Shown here: positions 26,735-36,541 of the stretch, one piece after another | Numbering within the stretch: the first letter of the stretch is position 1 | How the letters are laid out: every line of letters begins with the position of its first letter | Origin: Gammaproteobacteria bacterium | GTDB taxonomy: Bacteria; Pseudomonadota; Gammaproteobacteria; Xanthomonadales; Marinicellaceae | Direction of reading: 5' to 3' | Assembly: GCA_024280395.1 (NCBI GenBank) | Contig: JAJRQG010000121.1 | Span: 27,771-91,770, forward strand | DNA: 64,000 nucleotides | Notes under the pieces: model-generated | What the model was told of the DNA's origin: nothing | Database searches by the model: none | What the model saw: the letters and a program-made list of their open reading frames with translations, nothing else | Position numbers and translations under genes: made by a program

Positions 26735-27968
26735 AACGCAATGCCTCCGCAGGTTGAATACGACTGGCACGCCATGCTGGATAGATGGTGGCCAATACTG
26801 ACAAGCCAAATGCCACCGCTACTATGGCAATAACATCGGCTTGGTGTATATCGGCAGTTATGTCGCTGATATAATAAACTTCCGATGACATGAAATCCGT
26901 TTTAAAATAATCTTCCAACCAAGATATAATAGAAGATACATTAAATGATACTATTAGTCCTAAAATCGTACCAATAATGGTGCCAATCGCCCCTATCACA
27001 ACCCCTGAAATCATAAAGACATTCATCACTTGAGCACCAGACATGCCCAATGTCCGCAAAATAGCTATATCACTATTTTTCTCAGTCACCAACATGACCA
27101 TTGTCGATAAGATGTTAAACGCCGCTACAGCAACTATCATAGACAATATGATAAACATGACAATTCGCTCTTGTTGTGTGGCTTGATAAAAATTTGAATT
27201 TTCTTGAGTCCAGTCTCTTACTTTAAAAAATCCACCCAATTCATCACTCAATTGATAGGCTATTTTGGGTGCTTGCATCAGATCGTTGGTTTTAATCCTA
27301 ATGCCCTCAATTCCACCTCGGGTCTTTTCTAATTTTTGCGCATCAGTTAAATGTATTAATGCCAATTTTGAATCGTATTCATAAGCACCCATTTCGAAAA
27401 TTCCTACAACTGTGAACCTTTTCATTCTGGGCAATACACCAACAGCTGTAGTTTTAAATTGTGGGATGTAAACAGTTATTTTTTCATTTGGACCTACGCC
27501 TAACTTGGCTGCTAGGTCTACACCTATAATGATATTGTATTCACCAGCCTTTAAATCATCCATTGAACCATATTTCATTTTTTCAGCGATTTGCGTTACA
27601 TTTTTTTCATAATTTGGATCAATTCCCTGAATCAAAGCCCCTGTGGTTCTATTTCCTTGTAACATCGCTTCGGAACTAACATAAGGCGCAACATTAAGCA
27701 CACCTTGAGTATTTTTAGCTACAGATATGGCATTCTCCCAACCTTCAATGTATTCGTTACCATAAGAAGATATAGTCGCGTGAGCCACTGAGCCTAACAT
27801 GCGTTCTTTTAATTCTTTATCAAAACCATTCATCACAGATATGACTACAATCACTGTCATCACACCAATGGCAATTCCTGCCATAGATATAAGAGAAATA
27901 AAGGAGATAAAGTGATTTTTTCTTTTGGCTCTTGTATATCTTAAGCCAATAAATAGGGGTAAATTCAT
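26727..27968 (-). CDS. LolC/LolE-family lipoprotein-releasing permease
   Basis: A 413-residue permease beginning NLPLFIGLRYTRAKRKNHFISFISLISMAGIAIGV, the Lol permease start with the first membrane helix. A ~220-residue periplasmic domain follows, then an FtsX domain with three helices (~270-300, ~320-350, ~375-400), with SDIAILRTLGMS and the terminal YPAWRASRIQPAEALRYE. Only one permease gene is here, followed by lolD and then comEC where lolE is often found. The protein may therefore be a hybrid LolF-type subunit working as a homodimer, or lolE is elsewhere. Confidence 0.92.
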   Translation of the reverse strand: MNLPLFIGLRYTRAKRKNHFISFISLISMAGIAIGVMTVIVVISVMNGFDKELKERMLGSVAHATISSYGNEYIEGWENAISVAKNTQGVLNVAPYVSSEAMLQGNRTTGALIQGIDPNYEKNVTQIAEKMKYGSMDDLKAGEYNIIIGVDLAAKLGVGPNEKITVYIPQFKTTAVGVLPRMKRFTVVGIFEMGAYEYDSKLALIHLTDAQKLEKTRGGIEGIRIKTNDLMQAPKIAYQLSDELGGFFKVRDWTQENSNFYQATQQERIVMFIILSMIVAVAAFNILSTMVMLVTEKNSDIAILRTLGMSGAQVMNVFMISGVVIGAIGTIIGTILGLIVSFNVSSIISWLEDYFKTDFMSSEVYYISDITADIHQADVIAIVAVAFGLSVLATIYPAWRASRIQPAEALRYE

Positions 27969-28012
27969 TAATAGTTTCTATATTAGTTTGTAGATTAAAT
28001 CAAAATAACATT

Positions 28013-28045
28013 AAAAAATCCATTTGAACAACCTATCCAAATGGA
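28013..28045 (-). terminator. Intrinsic terminator of the pil-chp operon
   Basis: On the minus strand TCCATTTG and CAAATGGA form an 8-bp stem with an 11-nt loop, followed by ATTTTTT. It lies 31-63 bp after the chpC stop and ahead of the Lol permease start. Confidence 0.7.
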
Positions 28046-28075
28046 TTGACAATGTTGATTGAACAACCTAATTTG

Positions 28076-28543
28076 TTAAGCTGATTTAACAGGTATAGCC
28101 ACATTCAACACATGTTCTATGAATCTAATGTTGGGGATTTCTGACATTTCATCTTGAATTGTAACAATTGATGCAATTGCATTGCTGTCTTCACTCTCTG
28201 ATTCATGTACTTGTAAATCACCTTGAGTAACCAATTGTAGCCTTGGCACACCATTGACCACTATTGCGAAATAAGGCATATGCTCAATGTCCCCCAATGC
28301 TTTAATTACAGCTACCCTTCCTGTTAGTTTAAGAGTTGATTTTCTACCTGTTGCCAAAGTATCATAACAGACTACGGGAATATCATAACCTCGCCAGTTA
28401 AAATTACCTAGTAGCCAATTTGGCGAACTGTCAATTTTATTCAAACTTTGATACGACACAACCTCTGCAATAATTGCATTAGGTAACAACACTCTTCGAT
28501 CTTTTGCTACAGGAATCATAATCCCACGGACTTCATTGGCCAT
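28076..28543 (-). CDS. chpC: ChpC, CheW-like coupling protein
   Basis: A 155-residue single CheW domain. VRGIMIPVAKDRRVLLPNAIIAEVVSY and SPNWLLGNFNWRGYDIPVV match the CheW-like fold that links receptors to the histidine kinase. It is the last gene of the Pil-Chp operon, 59 bp after chpB, matching the chpA-chpB-chpC order of Pseudomonas. An accessory adaptor role is inferred from position. A terminator follows. Confidence 0.85.
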   Translation of the reverse strand: MANEVRGIMIPVAKDRRVLLPNAIIAEVVSYQSLNKIDSSPNWLLGNFNWRGYDIPVVCYDTLATGRKSTLKLTGRVAVIKALGDIEHMPYFAIVVNGVPRLQLVTQGDLQVHESESEDSNAIASIVTIQDEMSEIPNIRFIEHVLNVAIPVKSA

Positions 28544-28602
28544 CTAAATTCTCCTAAATAACGTATTCATTGAGCTTACAGAACTCATATTTATATTACA
28601 TA

Positions 28603-29562
28603 CTAACATTTGTTCATGATATATTTTGCCATTTCTTCTGGGCTTCCTTCAAATTCTATATCAATAACTTTTTTTATACCAGTAATGATACTTGATAACA
28701 CACAGCTTTCTTCAGCTTGTGTAATCACTTCACCCCCATTATCATGTATATATGTTGCAGCTTTTATTCCATCAGTTGACATACCACTATATATAGCCAT
28801 ATTTAAATTTTCTAAATTCTCGGACAACAATTTACTACAATCATCAATACATGGAGTATATTTTGATTCTTTACTTACTGGTAGCAGTTCAATTATACCT
28901 TTATTGTTAAATTCTAAATATTCATCTACAGGGTATATTATACATTTTGTAGATTTTATAGATTCACCAGAAAAGGGTACTTTGATATCAAAGTGACAAT
29001 TTTGGCTGAGTTGTTTGGCCATTCCATCTAAAAATTCTTTATTTATATGCTGTAAAATAATAAACAATACAGGTTCTTTTCCTGTGAAACTATTGAGAAA
29101 ATCCTGTATGGCTTCTGGACCTCCAATTGAAGCGGCCAAAATCCACACTTGTTTGACGCCAAACTCTTCTAGATTTACTTTGTCTTTTTTAGGGTTTATA
29201 CTATTCGTATATTCTGGAAGAACATTGAATGAAGAATCAATTTTATTTAATAAATGCCTTTCCCAGCTTAACCTTCTTAGGCCAGACAATTTGTTACTCA
29301 CAGATGCCTCATTAATAATTATTTTCTTATCCCTATCACCCAACGACAATAAAAAAGGTCCATAGTCAAACTTTGTAAGACCAATATTAACAATCAAAGT
29401 ATCTACTTTATCTAATCCTTTAATTTCTTCATCTTCACAAGAAACAATCCACTCAGAGACTTGAAAATCGTATTGTTGCAACTTTTCTGATATTTGAATA
29501 CCAGATTTTTCTTTTTTCCCCAAATGGATTAAACCAATATGGTTATTCTGATTTTTCTTCAA
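28603..29562 (-). CDS. chpB: ChpB, CheB-type methylesterase
   Basis: A 319-residue protein whose C-terminal ~190 residues are a CheB methylesterase domain. The catalytic triad is visible: Ser145 in LAASIGGPEA, His172 in ILQHINKEF and Asp264 in YSGMSTDGIKAA. The N-terminal ~125 residues contain no clear receiver phosphorylation site, so it is not a classical REC-CheB protein; activity may be set through protein contacts. It should demethylate the PilJ receptor, opposing PilK. It overlaps the end of chpA by 20 bp. Confidence 0.87.
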   Translation of the reverse strand: MKKNQNNHIGLIHLGKKEKSGIQISEKLQQYDFQVSEWIVSCEDEEIKGLDKVDTLIVNIGLTKFDYGPFLLSLGDRDKKIIINEASVSNKLSGLRRLSWERHLLNKIDSSFNVLPEYTNSINPKKDKVNLEEFGVKQVWILAASIGGPEAIQDFLNSFTGKEPVLFIILQHINKEFLDGMAKQLSQNCHFDIKVPFSGESIKSTKCIIYPVDEYLEFNNKGIIELLPVSKESKYTPCIDDCSKLLSENLENLNMAIYSGMSTDGIKAATYIHDNGGEVITQAEESCVLSSIITGIKKVIDIEFEGSPEEMAKYIMNKC

Positions 29563-32500
29563 TTAGTCCACTTATATTTGCCAGTAAGTCTGCTTCTTGA
29601 TAAGGCTTACCTAAGTATCTATCTACGCCCAGATCCATTGCTTTTTGTCTGTGTTTTTCACCTGTTCTTGATGTAATCATAATAATTGGAATATTAGCAT
29701 ATTTTTCTTCTTTCTTCATTTCAATAGCCAATTCATAACCATCCATTCTTGGCATTTCAATATCCAACAACATAATATCAGGAATAACTTCTTTCAAATG
29801 ATCTAATGCATCTAAACCATCTTTAGCAGTTACGACATCATAGTCATTCCTACGTAATATTCTCTCTCCAACTTTCCTCATTGTAATAGAGTCATCTACG
29901 ATCATTACAATAGGATCTCTTTCTATTTCTTCCTGAATAATTTCTAGTTCTGAGCTATCTAGACTTTCAAGTTTCATCAAGTGAGATCTAGACAATGGAA
30001 TAATATCTAATATTAAGACAACATTACCATCACCTAAAATAGTAGCACCATATATTCCAGGAACACTTGAAATCTGAGCTCCTACTGTCTTCACAACAAT
30101 TTCTCTTGAACCAAGTATTCTATCTACTCTAAGTGCAACCCCATTTTCTCCTGAGCGAATCATTACTAAAGGAATTTGATTGTTTTCTACAAATACTTCT
30201 GAGTCCAAGGACAATAAGTTATTTAACTCTTGCAATTGATATTCTTCATTTGCGTATTCATATACAAAATTTTTGTCTTTTGATTTTTCCAAATAATCAG
30301 AATGTGACATTCTAATAATACCTTCTAAACCTGAAACAGGTATTGCATAAACTGTTTCTGCAATTTCCACCAACAGAGCACTAGATAGGGCTAATGTATA
30401 AGGCAGTCTGATACTAAACTTAGTACCAACTTGTGGTTCGGAACTAATATCTAAATTACCGCCTAAAATGTTGATTTGATTACTCACTACATCCATACCT
30501 ACACCGCGACCAGCCAGCTTCGATACATTGTCAACAGTTGAAAAACCACTATTCAATATAAGTCTATCTATATCTTGGTCAGACAGTCTTGCGCCTTTTT
30601 TTATTAATCCTTTGTCTAATGCAAGTTTTCTTACTTTTTTTCTATTTATACCAGCACCATCATCAGTAACACTAATAACTACCTCTGTTGCTTCTCGCCT
30701 AACATCAATAACAATAGATCCTTGCTTATCTTTTTTTGCTTTATTCCTGTCTTCTTCAATCCCATGTGCAAGTGAATTTCTAATCATATGCTCAAGAGGA
30801 GCAATTACACCTTCAAGAACTGTTTTATCCATCTCTCCTTCTGCACCATGTACTTCTAGTTTAACGGGTTTATCTAATTCATTGGATGTTGTTCTAACAA
30901 GCCTTCTCAACCTTGGCACAATCGAATTAAATGAAACCAAACGAGTTTCCATTAGGCCTTCTTGCAATTCTGTATTTACCCTTGACTGCTGTGTCAAAAG
31001 GTTATCAGAAGTTCTTGCAACATCATCAAGATAGCTGTGAATACTGGTTAAATCCGATACAGACTCTGTTAATGAACGAGATAATTGTTGTAATTGCGAA
31101 AATCTATCCATTTCTAATGGATCAAATGTATCATCTTCTTCATCTGTTTGGAAAGTTGAAATAATTTGTGCTTCTGTTTCTGCATCAAGTTTTCTTAATT
31201 GTTCTTTAATTCTTGATACTGTATTCCCTAATTCTGATAAGTTAATTCTAAAAGAACCAATTTCCTGTTCTAAACGTGAGCGATATATACTTACCTCGCC
31301 TGCATAATTCACTAAGTTATCTAATAGTTCAGAATTAACTTTAATTTGATTTCCTGACAAAACATTAGATTTCTTTTTATGTTGTGTAATTTCAGCAACT
31401 TGTTCATCGTCATTTAAAGAGGTATCTTCCGCTATTTCTAATGGATCAATAGGTGCAAAGTAATCTTGATCTAATTTAGATTCTTCTGGAATTTCACCAT
31501 CTTCCAAACCTACTAATTCTCTTACTTGATTTAAAACACTTTCAATATCTGTGGACCCTCCTAAATCATCAGACCTCATCATATTATTCAATAAATCAAA
31601 TGAATCATGAATCGTGCCTAGAGTTGTCTTATCAACAGTTCTTTTTTCTTCCCCAATATTCTCTAGCAAGGACTCTAAAACATGACTAAGCTCGCCAATG
31701 TTTTCCAAATTGGCCATCCGGGCTCCACCTTTAAGTGTATGCAAGTCTCTTTGCAAGGCAATTATTAAGTTTTCGTCATCCGGACTTTCTTCTAAATCAG
31801 ATAGCACATGCTCTGTTCTATCTAAGATTTCATCTGCTTCTTCTTTAAATATTTCTAATAATTCTTCGTCAAAGTCACTGCTAGATTCTTGAGTGTCTTC
31901 TTCCAACTTATTCCCATAACTTGTTGAGATTACAGCAGAAATATGCTCTTCTTGATTTTTAGATTCTGTGGACTCTTTTTCTGTATCTAAAATTTCATCA
32001 TCCAATTCTAAAGCTTCGTCTTCTAGTTCTAATGTGTCTTCTTCTAGTTCTAAAACTTCGTCTTCTAGTTCTAAAACTTCGTCTTCTAGCTCTAAAGTTT
32101 CATCTTCTAGTTCTAAAGTTTCATCTTCTAGTTCTAATGTGTCTTCTTCTAGTTCTAGAGTTTCATCTTCTAGTTCTAGAGTTTCATCTTCTAGTTCTAG
32201 AGTTTCATCTTCTAGTTCTAGAGCTTCATCTTCTAATTCTAAAGTTTCATCTTCTAGTTCTAAAGTTTCATCTTCTAGTTCTAATGTGTCTTCTTCTAGT
32301 TCTAAAGTTTCATCTTCTAGTTCTAATGTGTCTTCTTCTAGTTCTAATGTGTCTTCTTCTAGTTCTAGAGTTTCATCTTCTAGTTCTAGAGTTTCATCTT
32401 CTAGTTCTAGAGTTTCATCTTCTAGTTCTAGAGTTTCATCTTCTAGTTCTAGAGTTCCATCTTCTAGTTCTAGAGTTTCATCTTCTAGTTCTAAGGTTTC

Positions 32501-35500
32501 ATCTTCTAGTTCTAGAGTTTCATCTTCTAGTTCTAGAGTTTCATCTTCTAGTTCTAGAGTTTCATCTTCTAGTTCTAAGGTTTCATCTTCTAGTTCTAGA
32601 GTTACATCTTCTAGTTCTAGAGTTTCATCTTCTAGTTCTAAGGTTTCATCTTCTAGTTCTAGAGTTTCTTCTTCTAGTTCTAAGGTTTCATATTCTAGTT
32701 CTAGAGTTTCTTCTTCAATTTCTAAGTTTTCATCTTCTTGTAAACTTATATCATCAATTGATACATCTAATAATTCATTGTTAAGACTGTTTTTTTCATC
32801 ATCAATAAACTGTGACAAATCAATTTCTTCAGTAATAACACCAGATACTTCATCCCTCGTAGCTATTTCCTGTTCAAGAGAATTTAATTTTTGTTTAAAA
32901 AACTCACCTAAATCCGAAGTGGAAGAAGAAACATTTGATTTGTTTGTCAAATCCTCCATAATCGATTTTGACTCACCCATAAACTCTTTAATTTTTTCTA
33001 AAGTTTCATGGTCAAATTCTTTGTTAAATTCATTTGTGGCTTTCGACAATAATTCTAATGGGGTCGTCATTTCTACTATACTTTTAACTGAAGCCATATT
33101 CGCAGCCCCATTTAATGTATGAATCACCCTAATAAATTTCTCAGTAGATTTTCTGCTTCCAGTTTCTTGGGTTTGTGCTACAAAAACATTTATGTCATTT
33201 AAGTGCCCTTTAACTTCTTGCTGAAGAATCTCAACAAAAACAGGGTCAATTGATAAATCATCTATGTCATTACTAATTTCGTTTATATTACCACTACCAA
33301 TATCTTCTTCTATCTCCTCTAGCTTCTCATCCGTTTGAACTTCATCTCGAGTATCCTTCTTTGTGACTATATCTTCCCCATTTATAACTTTTTCAGCGTC
33401 TTCAATAATTTCATAATAACCATCAGGAACAACACTTTCATTTTTCAACGCTTCATAAAGACCTGGTAAAATATTTACAGAACGTTCCATAATTTCCATA
33501 TAAGAATCATTGATTTTAAGAGAGTTGTTCAAAATCAAATTTGTAAGGTCTTCGATTTTCCAACTAAAATCTCCAATTGCAAGTGCTCCAACAAGACGTC
33601 CACTGCCTTTTAAGGTATGATATATTCTTCTTATTTCACTGAGAAGCTCAGTTTGTTCTTCAGGATTAATTCTCCATCTTGGGTGAATTGAATTCAAGTG
33701 CTCTAGTTCTTCTTCAAATTCTTCCAAAAACACCTCTTTAATGTCATCATCTGTTTCATCACTAAAAGCTACTATTAATTTTTCTCTTGAAGAGTTCTTT
33801 TTTTCTTGTTCTTTTGCTTCATCTTTCAATAGCAATTCATCATATTCAACTTCATCTTCCTCAATATCGATTTCCTCTTCTAAATCCATATCCATATCAA
33901 AATCATTATCTGACATCAAATCTAAGCCAGCATCAAGTTCCTCAGTATCGTGGGGTTTAATTTCAATTTTTGAAACTGAATCAAATAGCTGCTCAATATT
34001 GTTTCTAGCTAGGTTCAAAATACTTTCTTCACCTTTGGTTCCATCACTTAAATACTCTAGATAGTATTCTAAACTAGCAACTGATTCTGCTAATAAATCA
34101 AGTTGATCTACTGTAGGCTTGTAATTGGATTCAAGCATATACTTAGTTGTAAACTCTTCAATCCTATCAATTTCAACTGCCACATCTTCATAGCCTGACA
34201 TGGTTAAAGCTCCACTAATTTCCTTTAATAATTTGGGAGAGGGTTCTATACTTTCCTTGTTCCACGGCGCTTCAATATAAATTATAAAATTCTGTTTAAC
34301 TTTTTGTAAATTGGTTATAGATTCCTTAGCCAAGGTATCCATTATTTTTCTCATTTCAGAAGAAGGAATTGTGCTTTCTTGCTTTTCATTTGGTTCGGAA
34401 ACCTCACCCAGAGATATAATGTTTTCATCAAGGGAGGAACCGACATATAATAAAGTTTCAGCAATATTCATTACTTCGTTTTTATCAATTAATTCATTTT
34501 TTGTAATACTTTTATTTAAAGTTTCAATGACCTTTGAAATTTTTGAACGCGCTACACCAATACCAATTATACCGATAGTATCTGATATTTTACCTAAAGC
34601 ATAACTTATTGATTCCAAATCTGAGATTGAAGGATTTTCATTTCTATTGTACAAATCTAGATTTTCTTGTATGGTCATCAAGTCTTCTTTGATCACTGAA
34701 GTTACTGATTCTAATAACTCTTTATTTTTACCTGACAAGCTACTCTGTGCATGTTCAATTTCTTTATCGTCAGAAATAAAATCAGATAAATTAAAAAACG
34801 TTTGTATCTCTTTTGTTCTTCTATCTTTCCCATCAGCTAATGCGACATAATACAACAAGTTATTGGTTAATTTTTGATATATTCTTTTGTCTTTATCTAC
34901 ATCAGCAGTCAGCATACGTATAGCTTGATCCAACCTGCCACACAGCTGTTTAACTGTTACAGATTTTTCTAAACTACCTTGCAATAAAGCTTCAGAAAGA
35001 CCTCCTGCCACCCAAAACAATTGTTTTTCTTCAACTGGACTAATTATTGTTTTTAACTTGTCTACAATGACTTGTAATTTCTTTAGGTTTTCATCTACAT
35101 TAACATCCTTTAACCAATTTAACAGACAGACTTGATAGGCTGTTCTAATTTTTATTACCACTTGAGAAAGCTGACTTTGACTTAAAGAAAATGTTGAGCT
35201 TAAGTTTGATTTTGGCAAACCTAAAGACAAATCCGGATTAAATAAAGCACTTTCCGATAATAGCTGATCCCCTTTTACTGTCCTCAGGTCATTAACCAAA
35301 GGTAACAATACCATTGGAATATCTTTATAGCCTAATTGTATTCTTTCCAAATAGTCGGGTAATAAAATAATACCACGCATAAGTACTTCAAACGCATCTT
35401 TTTCAGAATCAACATCTTTATTAAGAATTTTCTTAGCGACTTCTTCCATTTCCTCAGCAACCATAGCAGCGCCATATAGTTCCACCATCTTTAAGGTGCC

Positions 35501-35662
35501 TTGAACTTGGTGCAAATAAGTTGCGCAAAACTGAAGCTGATTCTCATCTTCTGGGTCTTCAACATATTTTTCTATAGCATTTTGTGCTCTTTTCAAGGTC
35601 TCATCTAATTCTTTTTTGACCCATATTAATGTTGAAAAATCTATTTGTTCAATATTACTCAT
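29543..35662 (-). CDS. chpA: ChpA giant hybrid chemosensory histidine kinase with acidic heptad array
   Basis: This 2039-residue protein is the central kinase of the type IV pilus chemosensory system. Hpt-like modules include a degenerate N-terminal one (LHQVQGTLKM, His51), then YHTLKGSGRLVG (His682), IHTLNGAANM (His848) and LHTLKGGARM (His1308). The kinase core has dimerisation helices, HMIRNSLAHGIE (N box, His1625), DDGAGINRKK and GRGVGMDVV. A CheW-like domain (~1770-1900) and a C-terminal receiver with Asp1967 in MLLDIEMPRMDGYE follow. Between the third and fourth Hpt modules, residues 980-1224 are 35 tandem heptads close to LELEDET, flanked by more acidic sequence. Pseudomonas ChpA is comparable in size but I know of no such array there. 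Spacing to pilK is 9 bp. Confidence 0.95.
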   Translation of the reverse strand: MSNIEQIDFSTLIWVKKELDETLKRAQNAIEKYVEDPEDENQLQFCATYLHQVQGTLKMVELYGAAMVAEEMEEVAKKILNKDVDSEKDAFEVLMRGIILLPDYLERIQLGYKDIPMVLLPLVNDLRTVKGDQLLSESALFNPDLSLGLPKSNLSSTFSLSQSQLSQVVIKIRTAYQVCLLNWLKDVNVDENLKKLQVIVDKLKTIISPVEEKQLFWVAGGLSEALLQGSLEKSVTVKQLCGRLDQAIRMLTADVDKDKRIYQKLTNNLLYYVALADGKDRRTKEIQTFFNLSDFISDDKEIEHAQSSLSGKNKELLESVTSVIKEDLMTIQENLDLYNRNENPSISDLESISYALGKISDTIGIIGIGVARSKISKVIETLNKSITKNELIDKNEVMNIAETLLYVGSSLDENIISLGEVSEPNEKQESTIPSSEMRKIMDTLAKESITNLQKVKQNFIIYIEAPWNKESIEPSPKLLKEISGALTMSGYEDVAVEIDRIEEFTTKYMLESNYKPTVDQLDLLAESVASLEYYLEYLSDGTKGEESILNLARNNIEQLFDSVSKIEIKPHDTEELDAGLDLMSDNDFDMDMDLEEEIDIEEDEVEYDELLLKDEAKEQEKKNSSREKLIVAFSDETDDDIKEVFLEEFEEELEHLNSIHPRWRINPEEQTELLSEIRRIYHTLKGSGRLVGALAIGDFSWKIEDLTNLILNNSLKINDSYMEIMERSVNILPGLYEALKNESVVPDGYYEIIEDAEKVINGEDIVTKKDTRDEVQTDEKLEEIEEDIGSGNINEISNDIDDLSIDPVFVEILQQEVKGHLNDINVFVAQTQETGSRKSTEKFIRVIHTLNGAANMASVKSIVEMTTPLELLSKATNEFNKEFDHETLEKIKEFMGESKSIMEDLTNKSNVSSSTSDLGEFFKQKLNSLEQEIATRDEVSGVITEEIDLSQFIDDEKNSLNNELLDVSIDDISLQEDENLEIEEETLELEYETLELEEETLELEDETLELEDETLELEDVTLELEDETLELEDETLELEDETLELEDETLELEDETLELEDETLELEDGTLELEDETLELEDETLELEDETLELEDETLELEEDTLELEEDTLELEDETLELEEDTLELEDETLELEDETLELEDEALELEDETLELEDETLELEDETLELEEDTLELEDETLELEDETLELEDEVLELEDEVLELEEDTLELEDEALELDDEILDTEKESTESKNQEEHISAVISTSYGNKLEEDTQESSSDFDEELLEIFKEEADEILDRTEHVLSDLEESPDDENLIIALQRDLHTLKGGARMANLENIGELSHVLESLLENIGEEKRTVDKTTLGTIHDSFDLLNNMMRSDDLGGSTDIESVLNQVRELVGLEDGEIPEESKLDQDYFAPIDPLEIAEDTSLNDDEQVAEITQHKKKSNVLSGNQIKVNSELLDNLVNYAGEVSIYRSRLEQEIGSFRINLSELGNTVSRIKEQLRKLDAETEAQIISTFQTDEEDDTFDPLEMDRFSQLQQLSRSLTESVSDLTSIHSYLDDVARTSDNLLTQQSRVNTELQEGLMETRLVSFNSIVPRLRRLVRTTSNELDKPVKLEVHGAEGEMDKTVLEGVIAPLEHMIRNSLAHGIEEDRNKAKKDKQGSIVIDVRREATEVVISVTDDGAGINRKKVRKLALDKGLIKKGARLSDQDIDRLILNSGFSTVDNVSKLAGRGVGMDVVSNQINILGGNLDISSEPQVGTKFSIRLPYTLALSSALLVEIAETVYAIPVSGLEGIIRMSHSDYLEKSKDKNFVYEYANEEYQLQELNNLLSLDSEVFVENNQIPLVMIRSGENGVALRVDRILGSREIVVKTVGAQISSVPGIYGATILGDGNVVLILDIIPLSRSHLMKLESLDSSELEIIQEEIERDPIVMIVDDSITMRKVGERILRRNDYDVVTAKDGLDALDHLKEVIPDIMLLDIEMPRMDGYELAIEMKKEEKYANIPIIMITSRTGEKHRQKAMDLGVDRYLGKPYQEADLLANISGLIEEKSE
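31991..32725. repeat. 35 x 21-bp in-frame tandem repeat in chpA
   Basis: The 735-bp array has a unit of 21 bp, read on the minus strand as seven codons for LELEDET with variants (EEDT, EDEA, EDEV, EDGT, EDVT). The plus-strand unit contains CTAGTTCTAGAG. The outermost units (LEIEEET and LELDDEI) are the most diverged, and central ones are near-identical. There are no spacers. Confidence 0.97.
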
Positions 35663-35671
35663 ATGTATTTT

Positions 35672-36532
35672 CTAATCTAGTTTGTATGCCAAAGTACCTT
35701 TGTAGGTAATTCTTGTCATGTTGTCACTTTTCCAATTTCCAATATCAGCTGGATTCAGTATCAACATACCACCACTTTTTAAAAACCTCTTAAAACCTTC
35801 TAAAATTTTAATTTTCTTTTCTTTCGTGAAATAAATCAACACATTTTGACAAAAAATTATGTCAAATTTTATTGTTGGCATTTCTTCAATTTTTAACAAA
35901 TTAAATACCCCAAATGCCACCCTGTCCTTAATTTTTTCATCAATTGTAAATATCTTTGGATTTACTTTCTTTATATATTCCTTATAGTCGTTATCAAAAC
36001 CTTTTAATTTTTCTTTATTGTAGTAAGCATGCTCGGCGATAGTTAATGCCGGTTTACTTACATCAGTAGCAGTTACACCATAATAAATATTTTTTTTATC
36101 GATACCTGATTTCAAAGATTGAAGCAATATCGCTAATGAATATGCTTCTTCTCCTGTAGCACAACTCACACTCCAGACTTTGTAATGAAATTTTCTATTG
36201 TTATTTAATATATTTGAGAAATCATTCACAACCAAATTATAAGACGGTTTATGCCTAAAAAAACTGGTTTCATGTACTGTTAATCTATCTAATAACTCAA
36301 TCCATTCTAATTTTCCAGTAATTCCATTATTAATTACATCCCAATATTTAGAAAATGTTTCAATCCCCAATTCCCTCATTCTTGACCAAATTTTGGTTTG
36401 TAAGAATGATTCCCGTTCCTTTGGAATAGTTATGCCAACTTTGTTCTCTAGTAAACCTGACCACTGTCTATAATCGAAAGAATCAAAATCGGGTAAAAAT
36501 AAAACGCTGTCTTTTGTAGCAATAGATTTCAC
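35672..36532 (-). CDS. pilK: PilK, CheR-type chemoreceptor methyltransferase
   Basis: A 286-residue SAM-dependent methyltransferase of the CheR family, predicted to methylate glutamates of PilJ. The SAM-binding string is VWSVSCATGEEAYSLAILL; FDIIFCQNVLIYFTKEKK is the CheR NVxIYF motif, and RLTVHETSFFRHKP carries the conserved T-x-FFR motif. The N-terminal helical CheR domain (~20-90) is present. It lies 9 bp after pilJ and 9 bp before chpA. Length matches PilK. Confidence 0.92.
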   Translation of the reverse strand: MKSIATKDSVLFLPDFDSFDYRQWSGLLENKVGITIPKERESFLQTKIWSRMRELGIETFSKYWDVINNGITGKLEWIELLDRLTVHETSFFRHKPSYNLVVNDFSNILNNNRKFHYKVWSVSCATGEEAYSLAILLQSLKSGIDKKNIYYGVTATDVSKPALTIAEHAYYNKEKLKGFDNDYKEYIKKVNPKIFTIDEKIKDRVAFGVFNLLKIEEMPTIKFDIIFCQNVLIYFTKEKKIKILEGFKRFLKSGGMLILNPADIGNWKSDNMTRITYKGTLAYKLD

Positions 36533-36541
36533 AATATTTTA

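Noticed and set aside
31991..32725. Tandem 21-bp repeats as a CRISPR array
   Set aside because: Units are contiguous with no spacers, lie in-frame in a coding gene, and no cas genes are present.
31968..33122. Long plus-strand Ser-rich frame (384 codons) and a second Leu-rich frame (32032-32784) opposite chpA
   Set aside because: Both are shadows of the 21-bp repeat, whose length is a multiple of three so several frames stay open. The minus-strand chpA frame continues into known domains on both sides.
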